DNA of 64,000 nt from Ustilaginoidea virens. Lineage: Eukaryota; Ascomycota; Sordariomycetes; Hypocreales; Clavicipitaceae. The stretch is from the NCBI RefSeq assembly GCF_000687475.1, contig NC_057319.1, forward strand, positions 1,116,001 through 1,180,000, written 5' to 3'. The notes under the pieces were generated by a model. That model was not told where the DNA came from, ran no database searches, and saw only the letters and a program-made list of their open reading frames with translations. Both the position numbers and the translations under genes were made by a program. Within the stretch, counting starts at the first letter, position 1. Every line of letters starts with the position of its first letter. Shown here piece after piece: positions 1 to 12,400 of the stretch.

Positions 1-697
1 ATGGCTTGACTTGGACGCAGTCGGATCGTATTCTTTCTCTTTTCCGCGAGCGGTATATCCAGAACTTTCCGTTTCTCGTGCTCAGCTGTCAGATTACAGC
101 TCGGCAACTGTACGAGGAGAAGCCGTTCTTGTTTAGGGTCATCATGTTGGCGGCTGCTCCTCTGCCAATTCCGAGAGTGGTCAAGATGAAGAGGAACGCA
201 TTGGCGTACCTTGGACAGCATATGCTCGTGGAAGAAGAGCGTCACCTGGATCTGCTCCAGGGCCTCTTGATATGCATCTCGTGGTAGGTCAATCCCGAAA
301 CGGGGGGGGGGGAACGTATTCCCCTGAATATTCTGGGCAAACGGCACTGACAAGAACTGTCTTTTCTCTCTCCCCTTTTCCTTTCTTTCTTCGTGGCACA
401 GGGCGGATTTACGCACATTGTTTGACGAGCAAATTACGAATCTGACCTACTTGGCACTGGGCTATGCGCATAATCTGGGCATCACCAAGATCCCCAAGTC
501 TTTACTTCAGCAGATTGGCATGGATGACGCCCCCGAAGACGTGAGCCAAACCAAGAAGGACATGTTTACGGCGAAAATGCATTCCATTGAGGAGCAGAGA
601 ACGTTTTTAGGCTGTTACTGCCTGCTATCAGTGTAAGTAATAAAAGACTCGGCTTGCTGGTGGTTCAGCATCCCACGAGGGCAATGCGAATTGTTGA

Positions 698-728
<31 letters not shown>

Positions 729-1768
729 GTGCGCAGCAACTCAACCCTGTTTGGGAGGCAGAATCCGTTAAGGAGCCAGTACGTGGACCTTTGCTGCGAA
801 TCGCTCAAACGAGCACGTGAACATCCGTCGGACATCTTCCTCGAGCACAATGTTCGCCTCGTTCAGATAGGAGAGAAGATTTCAGAAGCGTTCGGAGCAG
901 CAAACGACCGGGAACGAGGAAAGCCGTACCTGTTTTTGCTGGACGATCAATCCAGGGGCTTCCGCGAAGAGCTCGACTCCCTGATGGAATCTCTCGATCG
1001 CCAACAGCAGCAGGACCGGGCTCTCTACTCACACCAGGTCCCTTCGGAAGAGTTTGACAACTGGGAACGCTTCTTCACCCTTCACTACAACTACCTCCTA
1101 GTCCGCCTCTACGAGCCCGCCACGTTTCTCCACCAGATCCCGGAAGAAGGCGGCGCCCTATCAACGTACCGCTCGCAGTGCCTGCGAAACTGCCTCCTTG
1201 CCGCGAAAGCCTACTTTGACATTATCTTCACCATCCCCCCGGCGCAGTACATTTACCAGTCCATCACTTTTACGGAGCAAATCACCTTTGTGCTCGTCAT
1301 CACGAGCCGGCTGCTGCTGCTGGAAACCAAGGACTGGGACGTCCACTTTGCGCGCATGACGATGAACTTCCTCTCCGTGGTGGACCGGCTCGTCCAGCGC
1401 CTGGACGCCTCCGAGGCCGAGAGGATATGCGCGGTCCGCATTTTCGTCGCGGAGATGGGCGTGGAGACCACGGCGGCGGAAATGACGGCCGAGGGCAGGC
1501 TGGCGGAGATGTCGAGGAAGATGCGCTGGATTCGCACCTGGTTCGAGACGAGGGTGAACAAGGCGGAGCTGCCGAACCAGCCGCAGGAGTGGCCGGTGGA
1601 GGAGCTGGAGAACAGGGGCGCCAGGGCGTTTGGGATGGGGACCAGCGGGCCCGTCTGGTTTACGGGGGGCTGTTGTCGGATTCGGCCTGGAACTTTGACG
1701 ACGTGCAGATGTGAGGTGGATGCGTGGGAGGTGCTGCAGCGTTTTGATGATTTTCGCTGTTTTTTTTC

Positions 1769-1812
<44 letters not shown>

Positions 1813-1924
1813 TCCTTTCCTTCTACGCCCCAGCAACTGGGTGCATCGGTCAGGAATGGGCATTTTCGGCATGGACGGCGCAAGTTCTGTTTCAGGACCA
1901 CGGAATGCGTCATTGGTAGACTGA
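1..1924 (+). CDS. Fungal-specific transcription factor, C-terminal part (5' truncated, one apparent frameshift)
   Basis: The start of the gene lies outside the window, so no DNA-binding domain is visible. Exons read as about 21-283, 402-632, 737-1710 and 1834-1924, with GT-AG introns that keep frame. The product has the alpha-helical regulatory region of fungal Zn2Cys6 regulators: a segment rich in LxxLL-like helices (LDLLQGLLICISWADLRTL), then the conserved turn FLGCYCLLSV and a long helical tail ending GMGIFGMDGASSVSG. Near 1664-1669 a run of six G must be seven for the frame to continue from PVWFTGG into LLSDSAWNFDDVQ; as written, the frame breaks there. Introns 2 and 3 carry T28 and T40 tracts. 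Family membership is inferred from overall character; the target genes are unknown. The break may be an assembly error or a real inactivating change. Confidence 0.7.
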
Positions 1925-2057
1925 TGGGGATTCCGTGTGACAGCTGTCCATGCGCAGCATACGCATACCTGTGTTTTGGTTACATGTTGTATATTCCTGA
2001 AAACTCATCAATCGCAAGTCCCCGTGTAGATGGCGCCTCTTGAATACACCGCAGATG

Positions 2058-3071
2058 TCACATGTTGGCCTTTGAACCACGCAAACCACGCATCTCGGGC
2101 TGACGGACCGCCACCCTTGGATGACCCCCCTGGAGCTGCAGCCCCGTCACCTTCTCCAACTCGTCAACCGCCTCGTACGCCCTCCCCAAGCGAACCCTAA
2201 TGGTGGCAAACCCGTGCTCCTTGGCGGCCCGGAGGTTCTCGCCAATGTCATCCAGAAACAGCACGTCGCCCGCCTGCACGCCGCTCTCCCACCCGCCCCT
2301 CCGCCCCCTCTCCGACCCGGCATTCTCCCTCGCAAACTTATCCAGCGCATCCACGGCAAGCCTGTACACCCGCGGATCCGGCTTGCGCAGGCCCACGTGC
2401 GCCGACGAAACAACCACGTCGAACTGGCTCCTCAGGGGTTCGCCAAGGACGTCCGCCCTGTGCAGGCGGTGTCCCGGCGGGAACATGACCGTGTTGCTGA
2501 GAGCGCCCATGACGTACCTCCCGCTGCGCCGGAGCTTCCGCAGCGCAGGAAACATCCACGGGTCGGGAGCCTGCGCCGCGGCCATCATGTCGTTGAAGAG
2601 CCTCCGCCCGTCGACCGTGGGCAGCGGCGGCACGCGCCCGGGCAGGCTGGGGTTCGCGGCCGCCGCCCTGGCGTAGAAGGCGCGCCAGCGGTCGGGTCGG
2701 TGGAGGTCCTCGTTGAAGCTGGCGAAGAAGGTCTCGTCCAGGGGGATTTCGCCCCGCTCGAGCTTTTGCCAGGAGCCGTGGGGGGCGGACCGCGAGATGG
2801 AGTAGTTTACCCAGCCGGGGGGGATGCCGAGGCTGATTTCGTAGTCGAGGATGGCTTGAAAGGGCGACGCTACCTGCTCGCTGCGTGAGCTTTTCCAACC
2901 AAAGGGGGGGTGGGGGGGGTTTGGAGGTAAAGATCTTCGTCGACGGGAGTGACGCACACATACGCCCCCGATATCGAAGAGGAGCACTTTCGGCTGGGGC
3001 GCCGCAGCCATTTCGTCAATGGCCTCTAGAATCTGGTCAACCGGGGGATCGTCCGGGCCCAGGAGCGACAT
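2058..3071 (-). CDS. HAD-superfamily hydrolase (epoxide hydrolase N-domain / haloacid dehalogenase-like)
   Basis: Two exons, 2964-3071 and 2058-2873, with a 90-nt intron (GTATGT...CAG). Splicing joins VLLFDIGG to VASPFQAILDYE, giving HAD motif I with the nucleophilic Asp (DIGGV; the second Asp of DxD is replaced, as in the phosphatase-like Acad10/sEH N-domain subgroup). Motif II is GALSNT, motif III the Lys in GLRKPDPRVY and motif IV LFLDDIGENL, in the right order. A cap region of about 100 residues lies between motifs I and II. The start chosen is MSLLG; an in-frame Met exists 60 nt upstream (3131). The substrate cannot be predicted; a cytosolic small-molecule phosphatase is likely. It ends 133 bp from the convergent transcription factor and diverges from the L5 gene. 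Confidence 0.85.
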   Translation of the reverse strand: MSLLGPDDPPVDQILEAIDEMAAAPQPKVLLFDIGGVCVRHSRRRRSLPPNPPHPPFGWKSSRSEQVASPFQAILDYEISLGIPPGWVNYSISRSAPHGSWQKLERGEIPLDETFFASFNEDLHRPDRWRAFYARAAAANPSLPGRVPPLPTVDGRRLFNDMMAAAQAPDPWMFPALRKLRRSGRYVMGALSNTVMFPPGHRLHRADVLGEPLRSQFDVVVSSAHVGLRKPDPRVYRLAVDALDKFARENAGSERGRRGGWESGVQAGDVLFLDDIGENLRAAKEHGFATIRVRLGRAYEAVDELEKVTGLQLQGGHPRVAVRQPEMRGLRGSKANM

Positions 3072-3920
3072 TGGGCTCAGGCGCTGGCGTCGCGCGCGGA
3101 GAGCAGAGGGAGCCGACGGACGAAGAGGCAAAGAGTTTATGTTCTCTCCTGCGACGAAGCAGTCGGCCCAAGTTGAACTTCCCTTCCGCGGCTCCTCGGC
3201 TCACATGGGGGAGCTGCCCACATGGGGGTAAGCCGTGGTTGGCTGGGAATGCGGGACGGTGCGTCTGCGAACTCGAACGACTTTTCCCAGGCCAGATCGG
3301 CGGGTTGGAAAAAGGACGGACACAGAAAAAAAAAGGGGGGGGGGGGGGGCTGCCAGTCGCAACGCCGTACTCCGTATGTGCAGTACCACGGCGAGATTGC
3401 GAATACCGGGCGCGGGATGGGAAATCACGTCGGGTCAATGGGCGAGGCTGCGCGGAGCTGTGGGCAGGCAGCATGTTTCTCACGACCGCACAGTGGCTGC
3501 TCAGCAGCTTCTACCAGCTGCGCATGTCCGAGCCCATCAGCTAGGCGTTTCCGAACTCGCTCGGCTTCCTCTCGCGCATGCAGCAAGATGAGCTGTCAAA
3601 TGACCGAAATATACTCCGTAACGCCAATAAGTCTGGTTCCTTGGTGCAGCATGCGCGTCCAACGGGCTTCGTGCAGCCAAAGCCTACGTCGTCACGTGAT
3701 TCGTCACCAACCCAGGTGAAAGGGTTGTCGGCAATCTCTGGCGCACAGAGACCAGGGGGTGCATTTCCTCCGCTTAGTTAGGGCTTGGGAAAAAAAACAC
3801 CGCCCCACCAGACAATTCGCTGCTTCGTTCTCTTTGCAACCCGCATCTTCGTTCTTGTCTCTCTCTCTTAACTCCCCAAGGCAGCAAATTAAAAGCCAGT
3901 CGTTGGTCGGCATCATCACA
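3072..3920. other. Intergenic region, divergent promoters of HAD hydrolase and rpl5
   Basis: No gene is supported here. The last 120 bases before the L5 start are pyrimidine-rich, with a TCTCTCTCTC run at about 3859-3868, as is usual upstream of fungal ribosomal protein genes. A G-tract with an adjacent A-tract lies at about 3325-3348. Two copies of the dispersed TACTCCGTA motif occur at about 3368 and 3612. Confidence 0.5.
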
Positions 3921-5141
3921 ATGGTAAGTTGCATGGCCTATCGTCGGGAAGCTGTTGCTCCTTCTGTGTCCGCAGAGGAGCAGCAATGTCTCCCGAATTG
4001 AAACCTTGTTTCATTTCACGCACGAGGCAGAAATGCCGCTCTGAAAAAAAAAAAACATTTGCTCGTGAAAGATACATATGAGTCACCGCAAGATGCTTCG
4101 GAAGGAGGAACGAGCAAGTCTGAAGCGCAAATTGCTGACTCGAGGGGTTCTTTCGTCTCGGTCCAGGCTTTCCACAAGTTGGTTAAAAACAGCGCTTACT
4201 ACAGGTGAGATTGGCCCGGCCCCCCGAATCAAAAACAATGAACGAGACTCTAACCTCCCCCCGTGTCAAACAGCCGCTACCAGACCAAGTACAAGCGCAG
4301 ACGCTCCGGCAAGACCGACTACTACGCCCGCAAGCGCCTCATCACCCAGGCCAAGAACAAGTACAATGCGCCCAAGTACCGCCTGGTGGTGCGCTTCACC
4401 AACAAGGACATCATCACGCAGATTGTGTCGTCCGAGATCAACGGCGACAAGGTCCTCATGTCGGCCTACGCGCACGAGCTCAAGGCCTACGGCATCAAGC
4501 ACGGGCTGACCAACTGGGCGGCCGCCTACGCCACCGGCCTGCTGCTCGCGCGCCGCGCTCTTGGCAAGCTCGGCCTGGACAAGGACTTTGTCGGCGTCGA
4601 GGAGCCCGACGGCGAGTTCACCCTCACCGAGGCGGCCGAGACGGACGACGGCGAGCGCCGCCCCTTCAAGGTCTTCCTCGACGTGGGGCTGGCCCGCACG
4701 TCCACCGGCGCGCGCGTCTTTGGCGCCATGAAGGGCGCCTCTGACGGCGGCATCCTCGTGCCCCACTCGGAGAAGCGCTTCCCCGGCTACGACATGGAGA
4801 GCAAGGAGCTCGACTCCGAGACCCTCTCCAAGTACATCTTTGGCGGCCACGTCGCCGAGTACATGGAGACGCTGGCCGACGACGACGAGGAGCGCTACCA
4901 GAGCCAGTTCCAAAAGTACATTGACGACGACGTCGAGGCCGACGGCCTCGAGGAGCTCTACACCGAGGCCCACGCCGCCATCCGCGCCGACCCCTGGAAG
5001 AAGGTCGACAGCGGCGCTCCCAAGAAGACCAAGGAGGAGTGGAAGGCCATCTCCAAAAAGTACAGACAGGCCAAGTCCACCAAGGCCGAGAAGGACGCGC
5101 GTGTCCAGGAGAAGATCAAGGCCATCCTCGCCGACGAGTAA
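3921..5141 (+). CDS. rpl5: 60S ribosomal protein L5 (uL18)
   Basis: Binds 5S rRNA and carries it, with L11, into the central protuberance of the large ribosomal subunit. Exons are 3921-3923 (the ATG alone), 4167-4204 and 4274-5141; splicing gives [20 protein letters not shown] and then an uninterrupted reading frame. Introns are 243 and 69 nt. Recognisable blocks are [20 protein letters not shown], the [11 protein letters not shown] strand, LLARRAL, the [11 protein letters not shown] loop and the basic C-terminus. The length of about 301 residues is normal for the family. An intron directly after the ATG is common in fungal ribosomal protein genes. Codon use is strongly C-biased at third positions, as expected for very high expression. 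Confidence 0.97.
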
Positions 5142-5839
5142 AAACGAACCAAAAAAAACTTGCAATTGGCGTCATGAAAGAAAAAGAAGTCGTCTGTTTT
5201 ATCTGTCCTTTGGACAAGCTCGTATCCGGGCTCCTGCTCCCTTTTTTTTTTTTTTTTTTTTTTTTTTGTCTTGGCGCGCCGGAATCAAGAGGCTTTTGGG
5301 TTGGGAGTTTGACGGTTGGGAACTCGGTTCAAGTTCAGTATCAAATGCAATGAATACCGACATTCTCCGCGCCACACGGCACCGTGTGTATGCATCTTGC
5401 CCTGGTTCTGAATGTGACGGTGTCCAAACTAGAGACAAAGCTTGCAATGAAGCTTGTAACAGGTGTTGTTGCTAGGTGTTGCTAGGGAGCCGTGGGCGGA
5501 AACAGCACCTTGCACATACAGCTGCCATGCGAGAGACCATGTACTCTTTTGTGCTGAAGTTGCACACCGGCGGGTAGGCACCAACAGACGCTACGAATGA
5601 AGCGCCTCGGCCGTGAACCCGTTCCCTGGTGTCCGTCCCGGCCACCACGCCCCCCTTCCAACTCTTCTTGACCCTGGGCCTCACTCATTCCGATGCCGAG
5701 ATATCCAGATTCCCCTCTGAGCCGTCCTTCCCGCACCCCATCTTCCTCTGAGACGGGCTATCCCCAACCTCGCAAGCGGAAGCCTATCGCTCAGCCTCAT
5801 GAAATACAGCAACCTCAACCGGTCGCCCGCCTCACGAAG
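5142..5839. other. L5 3' flank with T26 tract
   Basis: A 3' untranslated and spacer stretch with a run of 26 T at 5242-5267. The far end (about 5480-5840) may hold decayed downstream parts of the minus-strand oxygenase described next, for example a reading FSTKEYMVSRMAAV near 5520-5560 that resembles an oxygenase C-terminus, but this is weak. Confidence 0.4.
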
Positions 5840-6420
5840 CCGTGGGACAGCTACTGGGGGATATCCCCCATATTCACAGCCACTCCGCCCTCTGACACGC
5901 AAGTGGCCGCGTATGATATGGGACTGGGCCCGCTGCGTCTGCGGGATGAATTTGAAAGTGTCAAATAAAACGCGAGGTTGTCGCGCAGGCCGGGGAGGAT
6001 CTCGACCGAGCCGAGGGGCCGGTAGCCGTTGTAGCTGCCTTGTTCAAGGGGTGCGCGGTAGCGGGGCTTTTCTTGAGGCTCGAGGGCGAGGAATTTCTTG
6101 ACGATGGAGTATTGCGGGTTGATTTGGAATCGCGCCAGGTCGATGTTGGCGAGGTAGAAGAAACCTGGGTTGACAAATGACGAAAACGAGTGGTTGAATA
6201 GAAATCGATGCAAGATGCAGGCTGCAGATGCAAGATGAGTATATTTTCGATGAAAAAGCTTCCTAAAGAAGGGAAAAGGCATCACGGCGCCATGTTTGAT
6301 CGTTTGGAACAGCGTATACGAACCGGTCGTGCGGATGATTTCTTCCAGTTGATCCGCGAGCTTCACTTTCCCTCCTGGTTTGTCGTGTTCAGATAGGCCA
6401 AGAGTCATCGGCTCCGCGTA
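5840..6420 (-). pseudogene. Decayed 2-oxoglutarate/Fe(II)-dependent oxygenase (DIOX_N part)
   Basis: Read on the minus strand, with a GTTCGT...CAG intron (about 6175-6323), this gives an N-terminal oxygenase segment: LADQLEEIIRTTGFFYLAN, then QYSIVKKFLALEPQEKPRYR and GSYNGYRPLGSVEILPGL, the hallmark of the isopenicillin-N-synthase-like family. The frame then breaks at about 5961-5965 inside the expected continuation DNLAFY/DTFKFIPQ, where the sequence carries about two extra T. The next recognisable remnant is LRLLYFMRLSDRLPL near 5790-5830. No HxD...H iron triad can be read anywhere. No clear start codon with upstream context is present either. I call it a broken gene; the frameshift could in part be sequencing error, but the loss of the catalytic half argues for real decay. 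Confidence 0.6.
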
Positions 6421-9400
6421 CACGCCTGTTGCATCCGGCTATTGTTGCCGTCTGGCGGGCACAAAAAATCGGCGACGAGGGCAGCTCACGGTTCTCTGTT
6501 GTTTCCGGCGCATGTACGCACTTGGGCAGCAGCATCTTGGACGTGGAGATGCAACAAGCCTTCTGGCAACCACTCACCTACGTTGGGGACGGCAATACTG
6601 AGTGCGGAAAAGGGCAGAAATCGGTCTGGGTCATCCATGGCGGGCAACATCTATAGTGCGCGGCTGGCAGCTCGACATGCAATAGTGCGGGTTTGGGCTC
6701 TGACGACGCTGCAGCGGGGGAGCAACCCTTGGCCATGACATCGGTCATCTTCCGAAAGCCATGATTCCGAGACAGCGATAACGTAGCAGTCTTGACCAGT
6801 CCTCCGTACAGCTGGCTGCTTCGTGGAAGCCAGGACACGTCGGGAACCGACCGATCTCTTCAAGCAGGCGGCCCATCGTGGGATTCTTCGACTGTACTAT
6901 GCGGCCGCGTACTTGGCTTGGCAACTGCCGGCTAATGCTGCGCCATTTCCTAGCAAGCAGGCCTCGCGTTTTGTTTCGCCGACAAGCGTTGGTCCAGGTG
7001 TTGTTGACCATGGGTGCGGCATGACAGGGAAGGCAAACTACGGCGAGGGGCATGTTATTCGGTATGGACCCAACGGGCACTTGCCGTGGAGATGCTGTTC
7101 CAACAGCTGGCTTACATTTCCTGAGCCTCTTCTTTTCCTTTTTGTTCCGGGGCTGCGTAATGGGTGGCTCGTGTGTGATGTGGGATGGGCGGATTCCAAG
7201 ATGACAAGTGCGAATATCAGAGGGGTCTGGTAGCGGCATCATGGTGAGTGGAATTATTAGCAAGTCACGGAATGCTCCATGCCATCATTCGGAGCAATTA
7301 TATGGTGCCATGACTGCAACAATAAACACATCACATCCGGCCGACTCACCTGAAGCAAAGTCCAAGCAACGTCTTAATACGTCCAACAGGATGAACTACT
7401 CCTCGGTCAATAAATCGACCCGCACTCGGGCTTTCAATCCAAAACTTGGCTCGCTGGCCCTTGGCCTACGTGTGCTGCCATCCTCTTGTCAACTCTTCGA
7501 CAGTGCCACTCAAAGGCTACATTACATGGCTTCAACAGCTGCAGGAATCAAAGAATATCCGGGCAATTGGCAAATCCCATGTACATGAAGAGCAGTATCG
7601 GGCCTCATGGCAAGGTCTGACGAGCGCCATGTGTCAAGTTCTTGTTGCTCCAGAGTCCAGACGGCTCATGTGCTCAGCAACATCAAGCGCTGGCAGTGCA
7701 TGGGACGCGGAGAAGAGAGATTCAAAGAGATTGGGGCGCCGAGGTCCATAAATGCCCAATGTCGTCGACTGCTTCATCTTGGGACCCGTATCAAACAAAG
7801 ATCGAAAACGACCCATGTACCAAGGAGTTGCCCTGGTTTGGACAACACGGCTCTGCCCAATGCGGGCCAAGAAGCGGCTCTCGACAGCGTCCAGTTCCTT
7901 TATTGCTGCTTTGACACAGTGGATTCCATGGTCTTATGGCTAAACTTAAAACATGCCCGCCTCGACACTCGACTCGTACAATGTTGGGTCCGAGCTTTCA
8001 GTCTCGCGACACAAGAAAACAACGGCTGGACTTTGTCGCTCTGGCACCGGACAGGAACAGTCTTGCCGAGCTCACTCCGAGAGGCTAGTGCTGGGTTCCG
8101 GGAGGCTCGGCTTGCATGTCTGGTTCTCTCAGGGACTGTGAGTCGTTGAACAGACCACCCGTGGTTGAGAGCGTTGGCCACCGCCTAGTAACAATGTGCT
8201 GCGCGGCTGCGATGGCGCAAGGGTCCTCGGGATGTCTCTGCCAGCCTTCCAGAGCCAGAGCTTTGAGAGTTTGAAGTCTGGGGGCATCTGCAGGCCCCTG
8301 AATGGCGACGCCAAAAAGATCCCGGGACTTGCAGGGGTCTCATGATGCGTCGAGGCCCCATTTTGGCACATCACGTACATCGCAAAACACGCAATGATGC
8401 TATGTTTTCTGCAGGATGGATATTGTCAAGCTGTTTCCGATGCCTTGGTCATCGGCAACCCGCGTGAGCCCTGAATCCCTGCGGGTCGCAGGTCGCAGCC
8501 GTTGTGGGGTCGTTCAAGCTCGAAGCTCGCGTTGCTTTTTGGAATCGCTGTTCCAGGATGTGAAACGGAACGGGAAGGCTTGCTGTAGTCCGTTGGTCAG
8601 ACTTGGGACCACCAGTCGAGCAACTGAATCCGCATATGGATGAATTCGATCTCTCGAGCGTCTTGGTCTGCTCGGACTTCTGTTCTGTTGAAAGTCCGTC
8701 GCTTACCTAAGGTAGGCTCGGTCAACCACTCAGGGATCGGCTACTCCGTAGGGAAGGCACTGGGCAGGATGAACTCTGGAGAGTGGCACACGGCTGCCCC
8801 GGCTCTCGTGCAAGTACCTGCCAGGTACTCCGTACCTAGGGCCGCACCACGCGAGCCCCCGCCATGCAGGTACTGCTGCCGACCCAGTGGCCAAGTCCAC
8901 GGTCTCTGGTCACCCAGACTGGCACTGTCTTCCATCCCATCCAGATCGGCAATGCCAGAAGCTTGGAGGCTGGAGCCAACTCGCGTGCTCTCATGGGAGC
9001 TCAGCACCTTCACCAAGAAGACCGTCGTCGCTCTTCAAATCTAGGAATCACCCGGCTTCCACCCGTTCTCGGAATCCAAAGTCTGATCAAGCAGGCAACG
9101 GGCCCAGACCCGCCCATCAGCAGCCCTTACCCACTTCTGGGTATCAGCTGCTTCCAGCTAAAGGAAACCCGGCCTGGGGGACTCCAAAAAATACAAGTGC
9201 GGACTTCCCAAGAGACCTCAGCTTACCCTGGCAAACGCAACAATCCTCTCCCCATCTTCTCTGTTCTTTTCTTCTTCGTTTGAATCGGCATCTGCGCTGA
9301 CGCCGATATCGACCTTTTACCGTCGTACTCTGCCATACTCTTCCGACTTTTGCTCTGTTGCCTTTACCCTCGACCAGGTCGACGACTTATATACATGGTG

Positions 9401-9451
9401 GCTTTTCTTCTGTAATCCAGCCGGCGACGCGAACCTTTGTCCCGCGGCGCC
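6421..9451. other. 3-kb region without supported genes
   Basis: No reading frame here resembles a protein family, and none joins with neighbours through plausible introns. The part next to 9452 is likely the promoter and leader of the following gene. TACTCCGTA-type motifs occur at about 8742 and 8825, the second embedded in a GGTACC/CCTAGG-like palindromic context. Confidence 0.4.
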
Positions 9452-12400
9452 ATGGAGCAAGTTCACGGCGTCGATGTCAGCTGGATGACGAAAGCGTCAC
9501 CAAAAGGTGAGGCTCTTTTGGCTATCAAATGCCAAGCTCTTTGCCGCTGCATTCTTTTTTTCCAATCCAATCAAGATGGACTGCCGCGTCGCTCAATGTC
9601 CTCCCTGCCTCCCTGTTCCGGATCATCCGCTGACATGACTCTGCCGTCATATTTGCAGACAAGGCAAGCAGGACGTTTACTCCCCTTCCAAAGCACACGC
9701 CAGCTCCCGCACAGCCGCGTATCATTCCACAGTCGTCGCCAGACCCCCGTAGTCCTCAAGGAACTCTCGACACCAAGAGCGCGCCTTTGAGGCAGAACGG
9801 ACAATCGGCACCCGGTCCCTCTACTGGTCCTGGTACCACAAAGCGACTGTCACGATCAGGTTCAACAGAAAACAAACCCCTTCCAGGCGGAACCTCCCCG
9901 CAAAACCGCAGAAATTCGTGGTTTTCCAACATTTCTGCAAAGTTCTCTAGCTCGGCGAGTCCGCCTCCAAATACCTCACCCAACCAGCACCACTACCTGC
10001 ATCCTCTCCATCCCAATGAGACACAGCAGCAGCGCAGCGTGGACCAAGCATCGCCTCCAGCGCAGCCTCAAGCACAGGCGTTGTCCTCTGCCGACGATGC
10101 TGTCGAACCGCTCCCTCCAAAGCTAAATCCGACCAGAAACGCTGTCCTGCAACATGCGGCCACGAAGCCAGACGGCAACAGCCCATACACGCCGGCTCCA
10201 CCTAGAACTGGCCAGGCCGGGTTTCTCGGCGTATTTCGACGTCTTTCGTCATCGGGAGGCAGTGCCATGACCAACGGGAAGCTGGGACACGGCTTGGTGG
10301 AGCGCAAAGTGCTCAATGTCGACCAAAACCGCGAGAGATGTCGAATCTCGGAGCTGAAGGAGGCCAGACTAAGGCGGGTTTCTTTCTGTGTCGACGTCGA
10401 AATAGCACCCATGCCAAAGTACGCCGACGGGGAGATTCAACAACAGACTTCAATAGCGGAGAAGGCGCAGAAGAAGAAATTCACAGAAAAGGGTGAAGGC
10501 AGCGCGTTGAAGAACAACCCCCGGGCAGTGGAAACCAAGGATGAAGCTGAAGAAGCGACCCTCAGCAGCAGCAACGCTATCGCGGACCCTGCATTTGAAC
10601 CGGTCGATCACTCAGCCGGAGCCGATGGTGCCAATGCTAACGGACCGGCCTCCACCCGCGTCGACCAAGCCAAGGAGACGAATAAAAAGAAGGAAAAGAA
10701 GAAGCGAAGCGAGGAGGAGCGCAAGGCTAGGAAAGAGAAGCGTCGCAGGCTCGCCGAAGACAACGGCTCCGTCCCGATGGAGATTCGATATGACAGTAGT
10801 GATTCTTCATCCAACGCTCGCAGCGACAATGCGACGCCAAGGTCTTCGCCCCACCCGACGACCAATCCGGCAAGAATATACCGTCGTTGCTGTCAGCTGC
10901 GCGAGACGCCGGTTCTTAAGAAGATTACCGAGCAGTTATTGGACAGCAGCAACAGCAGTATATCAGCAGGCGTAGTAACGCGACTGGATCTGACGGATTA
11001 CCACCTGCAACTCCCGGATGTGATTACTCTCGGCGACTACCTTGCCGTGGTCCCAGTCAAGGAGGTCCTTTTGGAGAACTGCGGGCTGGGTGACGAGGGT
11101 CTGAGGGTCATTCTTGCTAGCCTGTTGGCCGCCAAGATGCCTCTGGCCTCGGGTCGGAAGAAGCCAAAGAAGGATCCGTCAGAGACCACGCAGGCTGGCG
11201 TCATTGAGCGCCTCGTCATCAAGAACAACAATTTGGGACCCGATGGTTGGAAGCACATTTCACTGTTTCTCTACAAATGCCGATCCCTCAAGAGCCTCGA
11301 TATCTCACTCATTCCCTTCCCACGACAAGCCCCCGCCGCGAAAGGCGGTTGTCTTGCGAATGGGATGCAGATCCCCCGAACAATTTCCGACGTCTTCTCC
11401 ACGGCCATTGCCGAGCGAGTCGGTGGCTCGACCTTGGAAATGGTAAACATGGGGGAGACGGAACCAAGCATGGACCAGCTTGGCACCATCCTGGAAGGCA
11501 TGATCAAGTGTGGTGTTCGACGACTTGGGCTGGCTCACAACTCTCTTGACGTCGAGGGCATCAAGCATGTGGTCAAGTATCTGAACGCGGGAGTATGCGA
11601 GGGTTTTGATCTTGGCGGGAACGACCTCAATGAGCATGTCGAAGCCCTGGCAGGCTGCTTGAACGACGACCACCCGATTTGGGCTCTAAGCCTGGCCAGC
11701 TGCAACCTGTCGCCCTCTTCTCTCGGCAAGCTCCTACCGGCGCTGTCAAGGCTAAAGAACTTTCGGTTTATCGACCTCTCCCATAATCATGATTTGTTTC
11801 AGTGCAAGCCCAGCGCTCTTGGTCTTTTGAGAAGGTAAGTAGAATGACCTGATGATATTGATGATTTTTTTTTCTTTTTTTTCTTTTTTTTCTTCCCCAT
11901 TGCGCCATGTGCGCTAAATGCTAACACATGGTAGATACCTTCCCAAGCTTGGGCAGCTGAAGAGATTTCACTTGAGGGACGTCAATATGAGCTCTGAACA
12001 AGCCATCGCGCTTGTTGAAATCCTACCTGAAGTGCGCAATTTGGCGCATATTGACCTACTAGGGAATGCCGAGCTGGCAAAGCTTGCAAGTGCAAAGACG
12101 GAGGAAGCGCAAGAAGAAGCTTGCGCCTTGTATGCCTCCCTCATGGCTGCGGCAAGAATCTCAAACAGCTTGATTTGCGTGGATATCGAGGTCCCCAAGG
12201 AAGAGTCTGGAGAGATTGTCAAGGCAATGGCAAAGCAGGTAGTGGCATACTGTCTTCGCAACATGGAGCGCATTCCCGACACAGACATGGGCGCAGGGGT
12301 AGCCCACGTCATGGTGTCTGAAGGCAGGGCGGAGGCTCCAGACAGCAAAGCACCGGCTTATCCCGGGGTGCTGGCTGGCATTGTCGGAGACGATGTGCTT

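Noticed and set aside
1161..1913. Frames with poly-Lys or poly-Phe
   Set aside because: They only read through T or A homopolymers located in introns.
4266..5165. 299-codon minus-strand frame across rpl5
   Set aside because: Antisense shadow of a highly codon-biased gene; the product is Leu/Val/Gly-rich without domains.
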